Assembly: GCF_000702205.1 (NCBI RefSeq)
Contig: NZ_JNKW01000006.1
Span: 1-64,000, forward strand
DNA length: 64,000 bases
Source of the DNA: Lachnospira multipara LB2003
GTDB lineage: Bacteria; Bacillota; Clostridia; Lachnospirales; Lachnospiraceae
Direction of reading: 5' to 3'
Part shown: piece by piece, positions 44,401-53,272 of the stretch
How positions within the stretch are numbered: position 1 is the first letter of the stretch
Layout: the number at the start of each line of letters is the position of its first letter
Made by a program: the position numbers and the translations under genes
Notes under the pieces: generated by a model
Told to the model about the DNA's origin: nothing
Database searches by the model: none
What the model saw: the letters and a program-made list of their open reading frames with translations, nothing else

Positions 44401-44463
44401 CGAACCGCCGTGTTCTTGCGTTTCGTTCTTAAATAAAATACATTAAATTCATAACTAATGCAA
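44401..44463 (-). promoter_or_regulatory. glutamine synthetase promoter and 5' leader hairpin
   Basis: TTGCAT (44458-44463) and TATTTT (44435-44440) are 17 bases apart on the minus strand. Right after the expected start, CGAAACGC and GCGGTTCG (44401-44425) form an 8-base stem with one A-G mismatch and a 9-base loop. GAACG in its 5' side could also pair with CGTTC in the terminator stem, a possible antiterminator. I could not fit the A-N-N-G hexaloops expected for an ANTAR target. Confidence 0.5.
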
Positions 44464-44626
44464 GTAAATTTCAGCAAAAGTTAATAATGTTAAAGATATC
44501 AATGAATTTTCTTGTTATAATTAGTCATTTCTTTATTATATGCCTAATAATATTTAGTTCATATCTTTACAAACATTATATATATGCCATTGGACTTAAA
44601 AATCTTAACCAATACTAGGAAGCTTA

Positions 44627-45106
44627 TTAATTTGGATAACTAAGTCTATCTAAAGTTGGTCTATCAAGAACTTCTGACTTAAACTTTCTAACATAAATCT
44701 TAGCTAAATTAAGATTGTTATCTAGGTAATTTCCGCAATCTCTTGGAGTTGCCCCTGGGATTTCTCCTGTAAATGAAAGTGCAAAATCTGCTGCCTCTCT
44801 AAGAACTGGAATTATATCTTCTGATTTTAAATCACCAGCAAAAATCAAATAAAAACCTGTTCTGCATCCCATTGGTCCAAAATAAATTGTCTTAGAACCC
44901 CATTCTTCATGATTTCTAAAAAATGTTGCCCATAAATGCTCTATTGTATGAATTCCAGGGTTATCCATAGGTGCCTCAACATTAGGTCTTGTAAATCGTA
45001 GATCAAATGTTGTGATTACTTCATCTCCTACATGATCTTTTCTTGAAACATATACACCAGTAAGAAGGTCTATATGATTTACTGTAAAACTTGCTATTTT
45101 TTCCAT
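44627..45106 (-). CDS. luxS: S-ribosylhomocysteine lyase, AI-2 synthesis
   Basis: LuxS splits S-ribosylhomocysteine into homocysteine and the autoinducer-2 precursor DPD, linking the activated methyl cycle to signalling. The 159 residues are full length. Metal ligands are His53 and His57 in HTIEHLWATFFRN and Cys124 in DCGNY; catalytic Cys81 lies in GPMGCRTGFY. GAAAGGATT precedes the ATG. It follows the NYN-LOTUS gene by 29 bases on the same strand. Beyond its stop, 44377-44626 hold only the glutamine synthetase promoter region. Confidence 0.97.
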   Translation of the reverse strand: MEKIASFTVNHIDLLTGVYVSRKDHVGDEVITTFDLRFTRPNVEAPMDNPGIHTIEHLWATFFRNHEEWGSKTIYFGPMGCRTGFYLIFAGDLKSEDIIPVLREAADFALSFTGEIPGATPRDCGNYLDNNLNLAKIYVRKFKSEVLDRPTLDRLSYPN

Positions 45107-45135
45107 AAATAATCCTTTCTATGTGCATCAAAGGC

Positions 45136-46092
45136 TTATTTAAAATCTTCTTCATCCACAGACAAGACAATCTTTCGACCATCAACATCTCGAATTGTTA
45201 AGCTCTTGATGCTATTTATAAATTTAGAAAGTGTAGAATAACCATATTCCTTAACTTTAAAATTAGGATATTTGCCGTGAATACGCTGTCCTAGAGCACC
45301 AAGCTCCATTCCAGTTCCATTGGTATCTTCTATACTTTTTATTGCAAAATCTGTTACGTGTTTTCTAACTGACAAATCTTCTCTAAGTCTAACAATAACT
45401 GTATTATTAATATTAATTACATCAAAGCCTTCTATTTCCTCAAGGAACTTAGATAATGAGCTATATCCGTAATTTCTTACATCGAAATCTGAATATTTTT
45501 TCTGAAGTCTGCTGCCAATTTCACCTAGTCCACTTTGTCTTCCCTTATTGTCATTCTCAGTAATTATCTCAATTATAGCATTCTCTACAACACTTTGTTT
45601 CAAGATATTCTTAGGCTTTTTAATCTGCTTAGTATCAGTTTCCACCTCATCTTCATTCTGATCAACAATAAGCTCAAGATCTGTAAATACAGAGCAGGCC
45701 GCTCTAAAGGATTTAGGAGTCTTATTCTCTCCCATACCAATAACTTCCATACCTGACTCTCTTAGTCTACTTGCTAACTTGGTAAAATCTCCATCACTAC
45801 TTACTATGCAAAAACCATTGACGCTATGAGTATAAAGGATATCCATAGCATCAATAATCAAAGTAGAATCTGTAGCGTTCTTACCTACTGTATTTCTAAA
45901 CTGCTGGATAGGAGTTATGGAATTTTCCATAAGCTCCTTCTTCCATTTTCCTGATTGTGGACTTGTCCAGTCACCATAAATTCTTTTATATGTAACAACT
46001 CCGTATTTAGTCATTTCATCCAAAATACTTCGAATATATTTTGAAGAAATATTATCTGAATCAATTAAAACTGCATATCTCTTATCATCCAT
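45136..46092 (-). CDS. NYN (LabA-like PIN) domain protein with two LOTUS/OST-HTH domains
   Basis: The ATG at 46092 follows GAGGTGAGGG and is preferred to 46116. The N-terminal NYN domain (about 1-150), a PIN-like nuclease fold, has the acidic residues in YAVLIDSDNIS, DSTLIIDAMDILY and FCIVSSDGDFTKLASRL. Two LOTUS (OST-HTH) repeats follow at about 175-245 and 250-315, each with the same core (SRLQKKYSDFDVRNYGYSS; QRIHGKYPNFKVKEYGYST). LOTUS domains bind RNA, notably G-rich or structured RNA. A NYN nuclease with two such domains is probably an RNA-cleaving or RNA-quality enzyme. It lies just upstream of luxS. Confidence 0.9.
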   Translation of the reverse strand: MDDKRYAVLIDSDNISSKYIRSILDEMTKYGVVTYKRIYGDWTSPQSGKWKKELMENSITPIQQFRNTVGKNATDSTLIIDAMDILYTHSVNGFCIVSSDGDFTKLASRLRESGMEVIGMGENKTPKSFRAACSVFTDLELIVDQNEDEVETDTKQIKKPKNILKQSVVENAIIEIITENDNKGRQSGLGEIGSRLQKKYSDFDVRNYGYSSLSKFLEEIEGFDVININNTVIVRLREDLSVRKHVTDFAIKSIEDTNGTGMELGALGQRIHGKYPNFKVKEYGYSTLSKFINSIKSLTIRDVDGRKIVLSVDEEDFK

Positions 46093-46131
46093 ACCCTCAC
46101 CTCTTATTTTTCCCAAAAATTACACATGAAC

Positions 46132-46199
46132 ATCAGCCATTAGAATTGCCTTCGGCAATGGGGCTGACGCCTAGTAGCAAGTGCTAAAGCACTTGCTAC
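46132..46199. repeat. pair of adjacent hairpins (REP-like)
   Basis: CAGCC...GGCTG encloses ATTGCC-TTC-GGCAAT (C-TTCG-G tetraloop) at about 46135-46167. Next to it, GTAGCAAGTGCT-aa-AGCACTTGCTAC (46173-46198) is a perfect 12-bp stem. No T-tract follows either. The pair fills the space between two minus-strand genes, and the second stem touches the stop of the 60-residue gene. Confidence 0.6.
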
Positions 46200-46378
46200 A
46201 TTTGGTGTCTTACTACTTTATATTCGTCGTTGCTTTGGTAATATGGGCAATTCTTATATTTTGAATTTAATAGACGTGCATAGTCGTCTTCATCCATATT
46301 AACATCGCATACATATTCTTCTAGTTCTTCATCGAATACTAGATTATTGCAATAATCGCAACTATATTGTGACGCCAT
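46196..46378 (-). CDS. small Cys-rich protein, DUF6472-like
   Basis: The 60-residue protein has a probable zinc-binding pattern: CDYC near the start, a Cys in EEYVCDVNMDEDDYAR, and CPYYQSNDEY near 44. This layout, with acidic middle and CPYY, is that of DUF6472-type proteins, common in Lachnospiraceae and of unknown function. GGAGGTAAT precedes the ATG. It follows the CydDC-like gene by 34 bases on the same strand. Confidence 0.75.
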   Translation of the reverse strand: MASQYSCDYCNNLVFDEELEEYVCDVNMDEDDYARLLNSKYKNCPYYQSNDEYKVVRHQM

Positions 46379-46412
46379 TATTACATTACCTCCATCTTCA
46401 CAAGGCTTTTAG

Positions 46413-49400
46413 TTAGACTAAAATCTTGTTGTCTACAATATTCATAGTTGAATCCCTATGAGAGACAATTATTATTGTCTTATTTTTACAACTATCTGCT
46501 AAAGACTTAAGGATTATACCTTCATTTAAAGAATCAAGATTAGATGTTGGCTCATCCATTAATATAACATTACCATCATGTAAAAATGCTCTAGCCACAC
46601 CTATTCTTTGCTTCTCGCCACCAGATAAGGCATCCCCTAATTCTCCAATAACTGTATCGTAAGCCTTTGGTAGGCTCATTACAAAGTCATGTAGGGAAGC
46701 TTTCTTAGCTGCCTCAATGATCTCTTCTCTCGTGGCATCTGCCTTAGCAATAGCAATATTTGCTGCAATTGTATCATTAAACAATTCTGTTTCTTGACTA
46801 ACAAAAGCAAGATTATCTCTTAAAGATACTGTGTTAATATCCTTAACATCACTATCTTCAATCTTGATACTACCATTTGAAACATCGTAATATCTCATAA
46901 TTAGCTTAAGCAATGTAGACTTACCACATCCACTCTTACCATAAATTCCTGTAATCTTACCCTTTTCAAAAAAAGCATTGTAGTCACGCAATATTTCTTT
47001 TTCATTATACGCAAATGAAACTTTATCGGCAACTATTTTTAATCCAGTATTAGTCTTTATAATATCCTTAGAGTCTGTTATCTCCTCAGTTTCTGGCTTC
47101 TCATCTATTATGGCAATTACTCTTTTTGCACTAGCAAGTGTATTAGTAAATGTGTTAGAAAGCGATGATAATGCTGTTACAGGTCCAAAGGAAGATAGCA
47201 TAGCCACTGTGCTTATAATGCACTGTGTGTATGTAATAGCGTTATTATCTGCAAGGAATAACATTGTTACAAACATAATATATGATGCAAGGTAAATGCA
47301 AAGGTTAGTCCACATCTTTGAACTTCCCTCAATTCTGCTAAGTCTTAACTGGATTTTTGATAGTCTATTAGACATCTTAGCCATGTTAAGTCTTCTTGTT
47401 AAACCAGCATTATACTGAATTGTTTCATCAAGTCCTCGATATGAATCAAGGCAATAGCTGTTTAAATCACCAAAATTCTTTCTATAATCCTGACCTAATT
47501 TCTTATTTAACTTACTTGTAACTAAAGGAATAATAATTCCAACTGTAATGTAAGCAAGCGCTGCAATTACAGCAGCAATACTTGAAATATGTCCAAAAAA
47601 TACAAGCATAATTACACTTACTAAAACAGCAATAGCAATCGGGCTAATTGTATGTGCATAAAAAACCTCAAGTAATTCAATATCAGATGTTATAACTGAT
47701 ATTAGATTTCCTCTATCCTTACTATCAAGCTTAGCAGGTGCTAACTTTGAAAGGGCTGCAAACACTTTATGTCTTATTATTGCAAGAAGCTTAAATGCAA
47801 TAAAATGGTTACAATACTGTTCAGCATAATGTAAAAATCCTCTAAGAATAGCTATCACAAAAAGAATAATACATGCTGTATTTCTCTGGCTGTCTGATAA
47901 ACCACAAACCAAATCTCCCACCACACCATTAGCTTCAAAGTGGGATCCAAAGTATTGAGTAATAATACCTGTGGCAAAAATCGAAATTGATATTGCGCAC
48001 ATATAACCAATTGTTCCAAGAATAATAGCTCCAAGCATTATAGGTGCTAAAGGCTTTACTAAGCCAAGAAGTCTAAATAAAGTAACTAAGCCGTTAATTT
48101 CTTTACTTTCATTAACAGGCATCTTAACAGTATCATTCTTAATTTCCTCTGATTCTTGTGATTCTTTATTATCAAAGAATCCAAATCCGGAGTTGTTATT
48201 TTGCTCAACTGTTTCATAGTGGTTAAGCTTTTTATATCCCTTAATTTCATATAAAGAGTTACGAACCTTTAGGAAGGCTTCCTGTCTTTGTTCCTTATCT
48301 CTTACCTCTTCAAGGATTTTTTGTTGTCTTAATTCTTCTAATTCCTGTTGTCTCTTTTGTTCAATATCCTCTTCACTGTTATAGAGACAAACGCCACTTC
48401 TTGTATCAATTACATTAATATCAGAAGCGTTTTTTGTATGGAAATTCTCTAGGGCATCTTGAGCGTTATAAAGCTTAGCATATTCGCCATATCCCTTAGT
48501 TTTTCCAGCCTTATTATCAATATTAAGGATAAGTTCATTATGAGTTCCAGCCTCTACAATTTGACCATCCTTTAACATATAAATGCAGTCAGAATTTACA
48601 ACATTCTTTAATCTGTGTGATATTAAAAGAACTGTTTTTACTTTAGCTAATTTATGAATTAAATTCATAATTATTTCTTCACTGCCCGCATCAATATTAG
48701 ATGTAGCCTCATCAAAAATATACATTGGTGTATCGCAAAGAAGCGCTCTAGCAACACATAATCTCTGAGCCTGTCCACCTGATAAATTAGTTGCTCTCTC
48801 GTTAATAAGAGTATCTAGTCCTTCTCTGTCCTTAAAGACTTCATCTAAGTCTACACTTTTAAGAACTTCCCACATATCCTCATCGCTTGCATCTGCATTA
48901 GCCTGTAAGAGGTTTTGGCGAACTGTTCCCTTAAATAGGTAACTGTTATTTTTAACTAATGTAATATTGCTTAATAAGCTTTCATGTCTTATTTCTTCAA
49001 TATTAATTCCGTTTACTTTAATTGTACCCTTAAAATCTCTTAGCTTACCTGTAAGAATTGCGGCAATTGTACTCTTACCGCTTCCTGATTCACCAACTAA
49101 AGAGATAAAACTGTTAGCTGGAAGTGTAAGATCAATTCCCTTTAGAATCTGTCTTTCACTATCATATCCAAAGCTTACATTCTCCATAAGAATACTTATA
49201 GAATCAGCCTTTTCACCCTTCATAAAATTAATTGTTGCTTCTTTAGAATCAACTAAGTCCTTGCTTCCCTTTGCAGGTTCTTCTAAATCAAGCAATCTAA
49301 AAATCTTATCTGAAGCTGCCATTCCATTCATAGCAATATGGAAATATGAGCCAAGTAATCTAAGTGGTATAAAAAATTCAGAAGAAAGTAGAATAATTGA

Positions 49401-50291
49401 AAGAGCTCCTGCTAATCCAACATTTCCCTTAAAATATTCTGATATAACAACAATCATACCAACTGCTGCCCCACCATATGCCACAATATCCATAACAGAT
49501 GTGGAATTTAGCTGCATTGTTAGTACTTTCATTGTGATTTTTCTAAATCTATTAGACTCTTCATCCATTAATTCTGCCTTAGCTTTATCAGCCTGATATA
49601 TCTTTAGAGTTGTAAGGCCATTTAAATTATCAAGGAATGAATCCCCTAATTCTGTGTAGATACCCCAATATTTGCTAAGTAGTTTTTTTGCGATTTTTTG
49701 CACAACTACAATAGAAATAGGAATAAGTGGTACACATATTAATAACACAACACTTGCCTTAACATTAATATTAACTAATACAATAAATAATGTTATTGGA
49801 GCAAGTAGGCTATAAAATAACTGAGGTAAATATTTTCCAAAATATGTCTCAAGCTGTTCCACGCCTTCAGTGCTAAGCTGTACAACTTCTGCTGTGCTAA
49901 CACTTTCCTTATATGAAGGACCAAGTCTAAGCAATTTATCATAGATCTTATCTCTTAATACTTTCTTTACGTTAGCGCTAGATAGATAATTGATTCTAGC
50001 AAGAAGTTTGTCCGAAATCATTCTAATAATAACCAATAAAAGTAATGTAACAAGTACTAATAAAAGCATTGTGTAATTAACATGGATTCCAGCAACATCC
50101 ACAATAACCCATTCAATCGCCACATTATGCAGCGCTGATGGAACGCTTTCACTAAACACATCTGCTACAAAACTAGTTAATGTAAAAATAGCTAACATCT
50201 GTGCTACAAGTGAAACCCACTGAATTATAATATTTAGATATATATATTTCTTAGAGTTTGACAATAGCTTTACTAATCTAGTCTTAATCAT
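46413..50291 (-). CDS. fused CydDC-like ABC transporter
   Basis: The 1292-residue protein joins two full ABC exporter halves, each with six membrane helices and an ATPase. The first ATPase has GESGSGKST near 395 and NLSGGQAQRLCVARAL near 495; the second has GKSGCGKSTLL near 1115 and ALSGGEKQRIGVARAF near 1215. Between them lies a Gln/Glu-rich charged linker (about 600-720). CydD and CydC are normally separate genes whose product exports cysteine or glutathione, or acts on heme, for cytochrome bd assembly. Here they are a single chain and no cydAB is in the window. Anaerobes of this group often have such fusions; the transported molecule is unproven. Confidence 0.88.
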   Translation of the reverse strand: MIKTRLVKLLSNSKKYIYLNIIIQWVSLVAQMLAIFTLTSFVADVFSESVPSALHNVAIEWVIVDVAGIHVNYTMLLLVLVTLLLLVIIRMISDKLLARINYLSSANVKKVLRDKIYDKLLRLGPSYKESVSTAEVVQLSTEGVEQLETYFGKYLPQLFYSLLAPITLFIVLVNINVKASVVLLICVPLIPISIVVVQKIAKKLLSKYWGIYTELGDSFLDNLNGLTTLKIYQADKAKAELMDEESNRFRKITMKVLTMQLNSTSVMDIVAYGGAAVGMIVVISEYFKGNVGLAGALSIILLSSEFFIPLRLLGSYFHIAMNGMAASDKIFRLLDLEEPAKGSKDLVDSKEATINFMKGEKADSISILMENVSFGYDSERQILKGIDLTLPANSFISLVGESGSGKSTIAAILTGKLRDFKGTIKVNGINIEEIRHESLLSNITLVKNNSYLFKGTVRQNLLQANADASDEDMWEVLKSVDLDEVFKDREGLDTLINERATNLSGGQAQRLCVARALLCDTPMYIFDEATSNIDAGSEEIIMNLIHKLAKVKTVLLISHRLKNVVNSDCIYMLKDGQIVEAGTHNELILNIDNKAGKTKGYGEYAKLYNAQDALENFHTKNASDINVIDTRSGVCLYNSEEDIEQKRQQELEELRQQKILEEVRDKEQRQEAFLKVRNSLYEIKGYKKLNHYETVEQNNNSGFGFFDNKESQESEEIKNDTVKMPVNESKEINGLVTLFRLLGLVKPLAPIMLGAIILGTIGYMCAISISIFATGIITQYFGSHFEANGVVGDLVCGLSDSQRNTACIILFVIAILRGFLHYAEQYCNHFIAFKLLAIIRHKVFAALSKLAPAKLDSKDRGNLISVITSDIELLEVFYAHTISPIAIAVLVSVIMLVFFGHISSIAAVIAALAYITVGIIIPLVTSKLNKKLGQDYRKNFGDLNSYCLDSYRGLDETIQYNAGLTRRLNMAKMSNRLSKIQLRLSRIEGSSKMWTNLCIYLASYIMFVTMLFLADNNAITYTQCIISTVAMLSSFGPVTALSSLSNTFTNTLASAKRVIAIIDEKPETEEITDSKDIIKTNTGLKIVADKVSFAYNEKEILRDYNAFFEKGKITGIYGKSGCGKSTLLKLIMRYYDVSNGSIKIEDSDVKDINTVSLRDNLAFVSQETELFNDTIAANIAIAKADATREEIIEAAKKASLHDFVMSLPKAYDTVIGELGDALSGGEKQRIGVARAFLHDGNVILMDEPTSNLDSLNEGIILKSLADSCKNKTIIIVSHRDSTMNIVDNKILV

Positions 50292-50318
50292 TTTAAATTC
50301 CTGTCTTTCTTATTCATT

Positions 50319-51167
50319 TTAATACTCATCTAAGAAGTGATGCTTTACTCCCTTTTTCTTATATGCCACAACTGTGTCTACATTGACATTCTCCACACTT
50401 CTAAAAATATTTTTCTCAATAATAGGGTCTTTAGCTGCAAGCTCCTTAATTAGAGCCTTAGTCTCTGCCCTCTTAGAAGTGAGATTCGCATCGTTATTAG
50501 CCACAGCCTCAGTCATTCTGCAGGCACATTGAATAAAGGTCAATTTATTGTATGCGCACCAATGTTTAATGTCCTCTTCCCTAATTAAATACATAGGCCT
50601 TATTAGTTCCATTCCTTCAAAATTAGTGCTATGGAGCTTCGGCATCATTGTCTGTACCTGCCCTCCATATAACATACCCATAAGAATTGTCTCAATAACA
50701 TCATCAAAATGATGCCCAAGAGCAATCTTATTACATCCCAATTCCTTAGCCTTAGAATATAAATATCCACGTCTCATTCTTGCACAAAGATAACAAGGGC
50801 TTTCCACTATCTCTGCAACAGTATCAAAAATCTCAGTCTTAAAAACCTGAATTGGAATGTTTAATAACTTAGCATTTTCTTCGATTTTCTTCGAGTTAAC
50901 TTCGTTATAACCCGGATTCATTACAAGAAAAACTAATTCAAAATTGTTTCGTCCATGCTTTTTAAGCTCCTGGAAAAGCTTAGCAAGAAGCATAGAATCC
51001 TTACCACCTGAAATACAAACAGCTATCTTGTCTCCATCCTTAATTAAATCATATTCATTAAGGGCTTTAGTAAACTGTCTCCAAATGGGTTTTCTAAATT
51101 TTTTTACGATGCTTCGTTCAATATACGCCGCATCAATTATAGGTTCATTACTATCTTCCAAATTCAT
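50319..51167 (-). CDS. TtcA-like PP-loop tRNA thiolation enzyme
   Basis: The ATG at 51167 is used; the frame also allows TTG two codons earlier. The 282-residue protein has the PP-loop ATP-pyrophosphatase motif VCISGGKDSMLLAKLF near 51, CYLCARMRRGYLY near 135 and CACRMTEA near 205, matching the CxxC and downstream Cys that bind the iron-sulfur cluster in the TtcA group. GHHFDDVIETILMGM near 160 is a second family signature. TtcA inserts sulfur at tRNA cytidine 32. Related TtuA-type enzymes act on other bases, so the exact site is uncertain. It follows the EAL gene and precedes the fused ABC transporter on the same strand. Confidence 0.87.
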   Translation of the reverse strand: MNLEDSNEPIIDAAYIERSIVKKFRKPIWRQFTKALNEYDLIKDGDKIAVCISGGKDSMLLAKLFQELKKHGRNNFELVFLVMNPGYNEVNSKKIEENAKLLNIPIQVFKTEIFDTVAEIVESPCYLCARMRRGYLYSKAKELGCNKIALGHHFDDVIETILMGMLYGGQVQTMMPKLHSTNFEGMELIRPMYLIREEDIKHWCAYNKLTFIQCACRMTEAVANNDANLTSKRAETKALIKELAAKDPIIEKNIFRSVENVNVDTVVAYKKKGVKHHFLDEY

Positions 51168-51264
51168 AAACAACTATTAACCTTTCCCTTTTTAAACCTT
51201 TTGCTGGTATATAATACCATCTTTAAATCCTTTATACAAATTAAAAAAATGTAATAAGTTTCTA

Positions 51265-53178
51265 CTAGTTGTCTATCCCATTAAACCTCTTTACATACTC
51301 AATAAATTCATCCTCCGGAATTGGTCTAGAAAAATAAAAGCCCTGACAATAGTCACAACCTAATTCCTCCATAAGTTCCTTTTGTTCGCGGGTTTCTACA
51401 CCTTCCTGGACGATTTTTCTTCCCATTCTTTTGCCCATTTCAATTGTGTTCTTGAGCATTATCATTGCTTCTTCATCCTCTAGAGCTCTCCATAATATTT
51501 CTCTATCAATCTTAAGTAGCTTAAAATCAATATTAAATACGCTACTCATACTAGCAAAACCTGCTCCAAAATCATCAATTGATGTGGCAAAACCTAAATC
51601 ACGCAACTTTCTTATGGTACGTTTCATAACCTCAGTATTTTCAACTGCTGCCGTCTCTGTGATTTCAAGATTTAGCATTGTTATATCCACATTGTATTTT
51701 TTAATAATGTCTGTAAAACGATCCGTTAAGTCTCTTTGCATGCACTGAACTGGAGATAAATTAACTTCCACATAATCAATTCCAAGACTCTTAACATCGT
51801 TAGTACCAAGGAATCTACAAACATCTTCAAATACAAATTCTCCAATACCTATAATAGAACCATTTTTCTCAGCAGTTCTAATAAACTCCTCAGGATTAAT
51901 GGCACCAATGTCTGGATCGTATAATCTAAGAAGCGCCTCTGCCGATTTAATCTTGTTATTCTTTCTGTCCCAGATAGGTTGGTAATAAACCTTAAACTGG
52001 TTAGTAATTAGGGCCTTTCTTACGGCACGTTCGATTTTTAAACGTCTCTTTATCTCCTCAAGCCCGTTGCCAGAAATAAATGTTAACCTCTGTCCATTAC
52101 CGGCTTCCACATTACCAAGCAATAATAATTCCTCAACCCTATTAAGATTATCCGGAACACTCACCTCATAAATCACCACATTGTATTCAATATCAATGTC
52201 GTTTATTTTCCACGGCTCTCTAAATCTAGTATTAAGAGTATATGAAAAATATTCTGATTTGTTACGGTTTTCGCCTGCTAATACAACTGCAAAAACACCC
52301 ATATTAAGCGAATATACAACAGCTGATTTATCAATGCTCTTTAACCATGTTGCCACCCTTTTTAAACTGGCATTTATCTGGTCTATACCAAGAACTGACA
52401 TATATCCATCAATATTAGTAAATTTTATAATAAGTACTCCAAACTTATTATTACTTTCAATTAGGATATTTACATCTCGCTTAAAAGTGTCTCTACTATA
52501 GACATTGTATTCAAGCACCTTATGACTTGCCTCATCATCAAGAGTAAGCATTACCGATACATAAACTATTGACTGAACAAATAGCTCAATCAAAATCCTA
52601 GGATAGAAATACTGGACCACTATAGCTATAATTCCACCAAGAATGAATGTAAATAGAATAACCACTTTTCTTACACCAATTACCTTAATGTAATAGAACA
52701 TATGCCCAATAAACATAAAAGCATAAAAGCATGATACTCCATAAATAAAAATCATCCATGGTCCTCTCACGTAATTCATATTATTATCTATTGAAAAGAT
52801 CATATTATTGAATACGTTAAGAATTACAAGTGCCACATTAAATAAATATGGTATTCCAAGAAGCACATACCTTGTCTTTGGTGTCTTATAAAAAGCACCT
52901 GAAACCATATTTACGTATATGTAGTGCAAGTAAATTACACCATTATGAATTATAAAATATAGCGTCGTCGCTAGGTAAACTATAGGAAAATTAACGCTTC
53001 CTGGCTTATTCATTCCCCAAACAAAAACTATATCTAGAATTGAACAAATAAGACCATTATAGACTATTAACTCAAAAACCCTATTCTCGTGCCTTTTTCT
53101 GTCTTTAATAACCTGCATGCAGACTATAACAACAATACTCACTATTATAGCGCATACATCAAAATCAAAATTATACAT
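51265..53178 (-). CDS. membrane-bound EAL c-di-GMP phosphodiesterase with degenerate GGDEF
   Basis: The 637-residue protein starts with seven or so membrane helices (1-210) that form a sensor. A GGDEF-like domain (about 225-370) follows, in which the active-site loop has decayed to LNMGVF (291-296), so it should not make c-di-GMP. The EAL domain (about 390-630) keeps the catalytic set: SAEALLRL (Glu414), VEVNLSPVQ, LEITETAAVEN, IDDFGAGFASM, KIDREIL and QEGVET (usual form AEGVET). It should hydrolyse c-di-GMP, with the dead GGDEF perhaps sensing GTP. It is a single gene; the signal is unknown. Confidence 0.93.
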   Translation of the reverse strand: MYNFDFDVCAIIVSIVVIVCMQVIKDRKRHENRVFELIVYNGLICSILDIVFVWGMNKPGSVNFPIVYLATTLYFIIHNGVIYLHYIYVNMVSGAFYKTPKTRYVLLGIPYLFNVALVILNVFNNMIFSIDNNMNYVRGPWMIFIYGVSCFYAFMFIGHMFYYIKVIGVRKVVILFTFILGGIIAIVVQYFYPRILIELFVQSIVYVSVMLTLDDEASHKVLEYNVYSRDTFKRDVNILIESNNKFGVLIIKFTNIDGYMSVLGIDQINASLKRVATWLKSIDKSAVVYSLNMGVFAVVLAGENRNKSEYFSYTLNTRFREPWKINDIDIEYNVVIYEVSVPDNLNRVEELLLLGNVEAGNGQRLTFISGNGLEEIKRRLKIERAVRKALITNQFKVYYQPIWDRKNNKIKSAEALLRLYDPDIGAINPEEFIRTAEKNGSIIGIGEFVFEDVCRFLGTNDVKSLGIDYVEVNLSPVQCMQRDLTDRFTDIIKKYNVDITMLNLEITETAAVENTEVMKRTIRKLRDLGFATSIDDFGAGFASMSSVFNIDFKLLKIDREILWRALEDEEAMIMLKNTIEMGKRMGRKIVQEGVETREQKELMEELGCDYCQGFYFSRPIPEDEFIEYVKRFNGIDN

Positions 53179-53213
53179 TATATATCTCCATACTAGCTAG
53201 TTCATAAATTAAA

Positions 53214-53241
53214 ATGGTGATGCTAATTAAAGCATCACCAT
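53214..53241 (-). terminator. hairpin after the cytidylate-kinase-like gene
   Basis: ATGGTGATGCT and AGCATCACCAT form a perfect 11-bp stem, with TTTTAATTTATG after it on the minus strand. Confidence 0.75.
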
Positions 53242-53272
53242 ACTACCTAACAATTATATCAGATTTTTAAAA

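Noticed and set aside
44401-44425. ANTAR target hairpin ahead of glutamine synthetase
   Set aside because: The first leader hairpin has a 9-base loop and I could not find hexaloops with A at position 1 and G at position 4, so the specific claim was dropped.
48967-49596. 209-codon plus-strand frame inside the CydDC-like gene
   Set aside because: It is the antisense shadow of a strongly supported ABC transporter; no ribosome site or motif.
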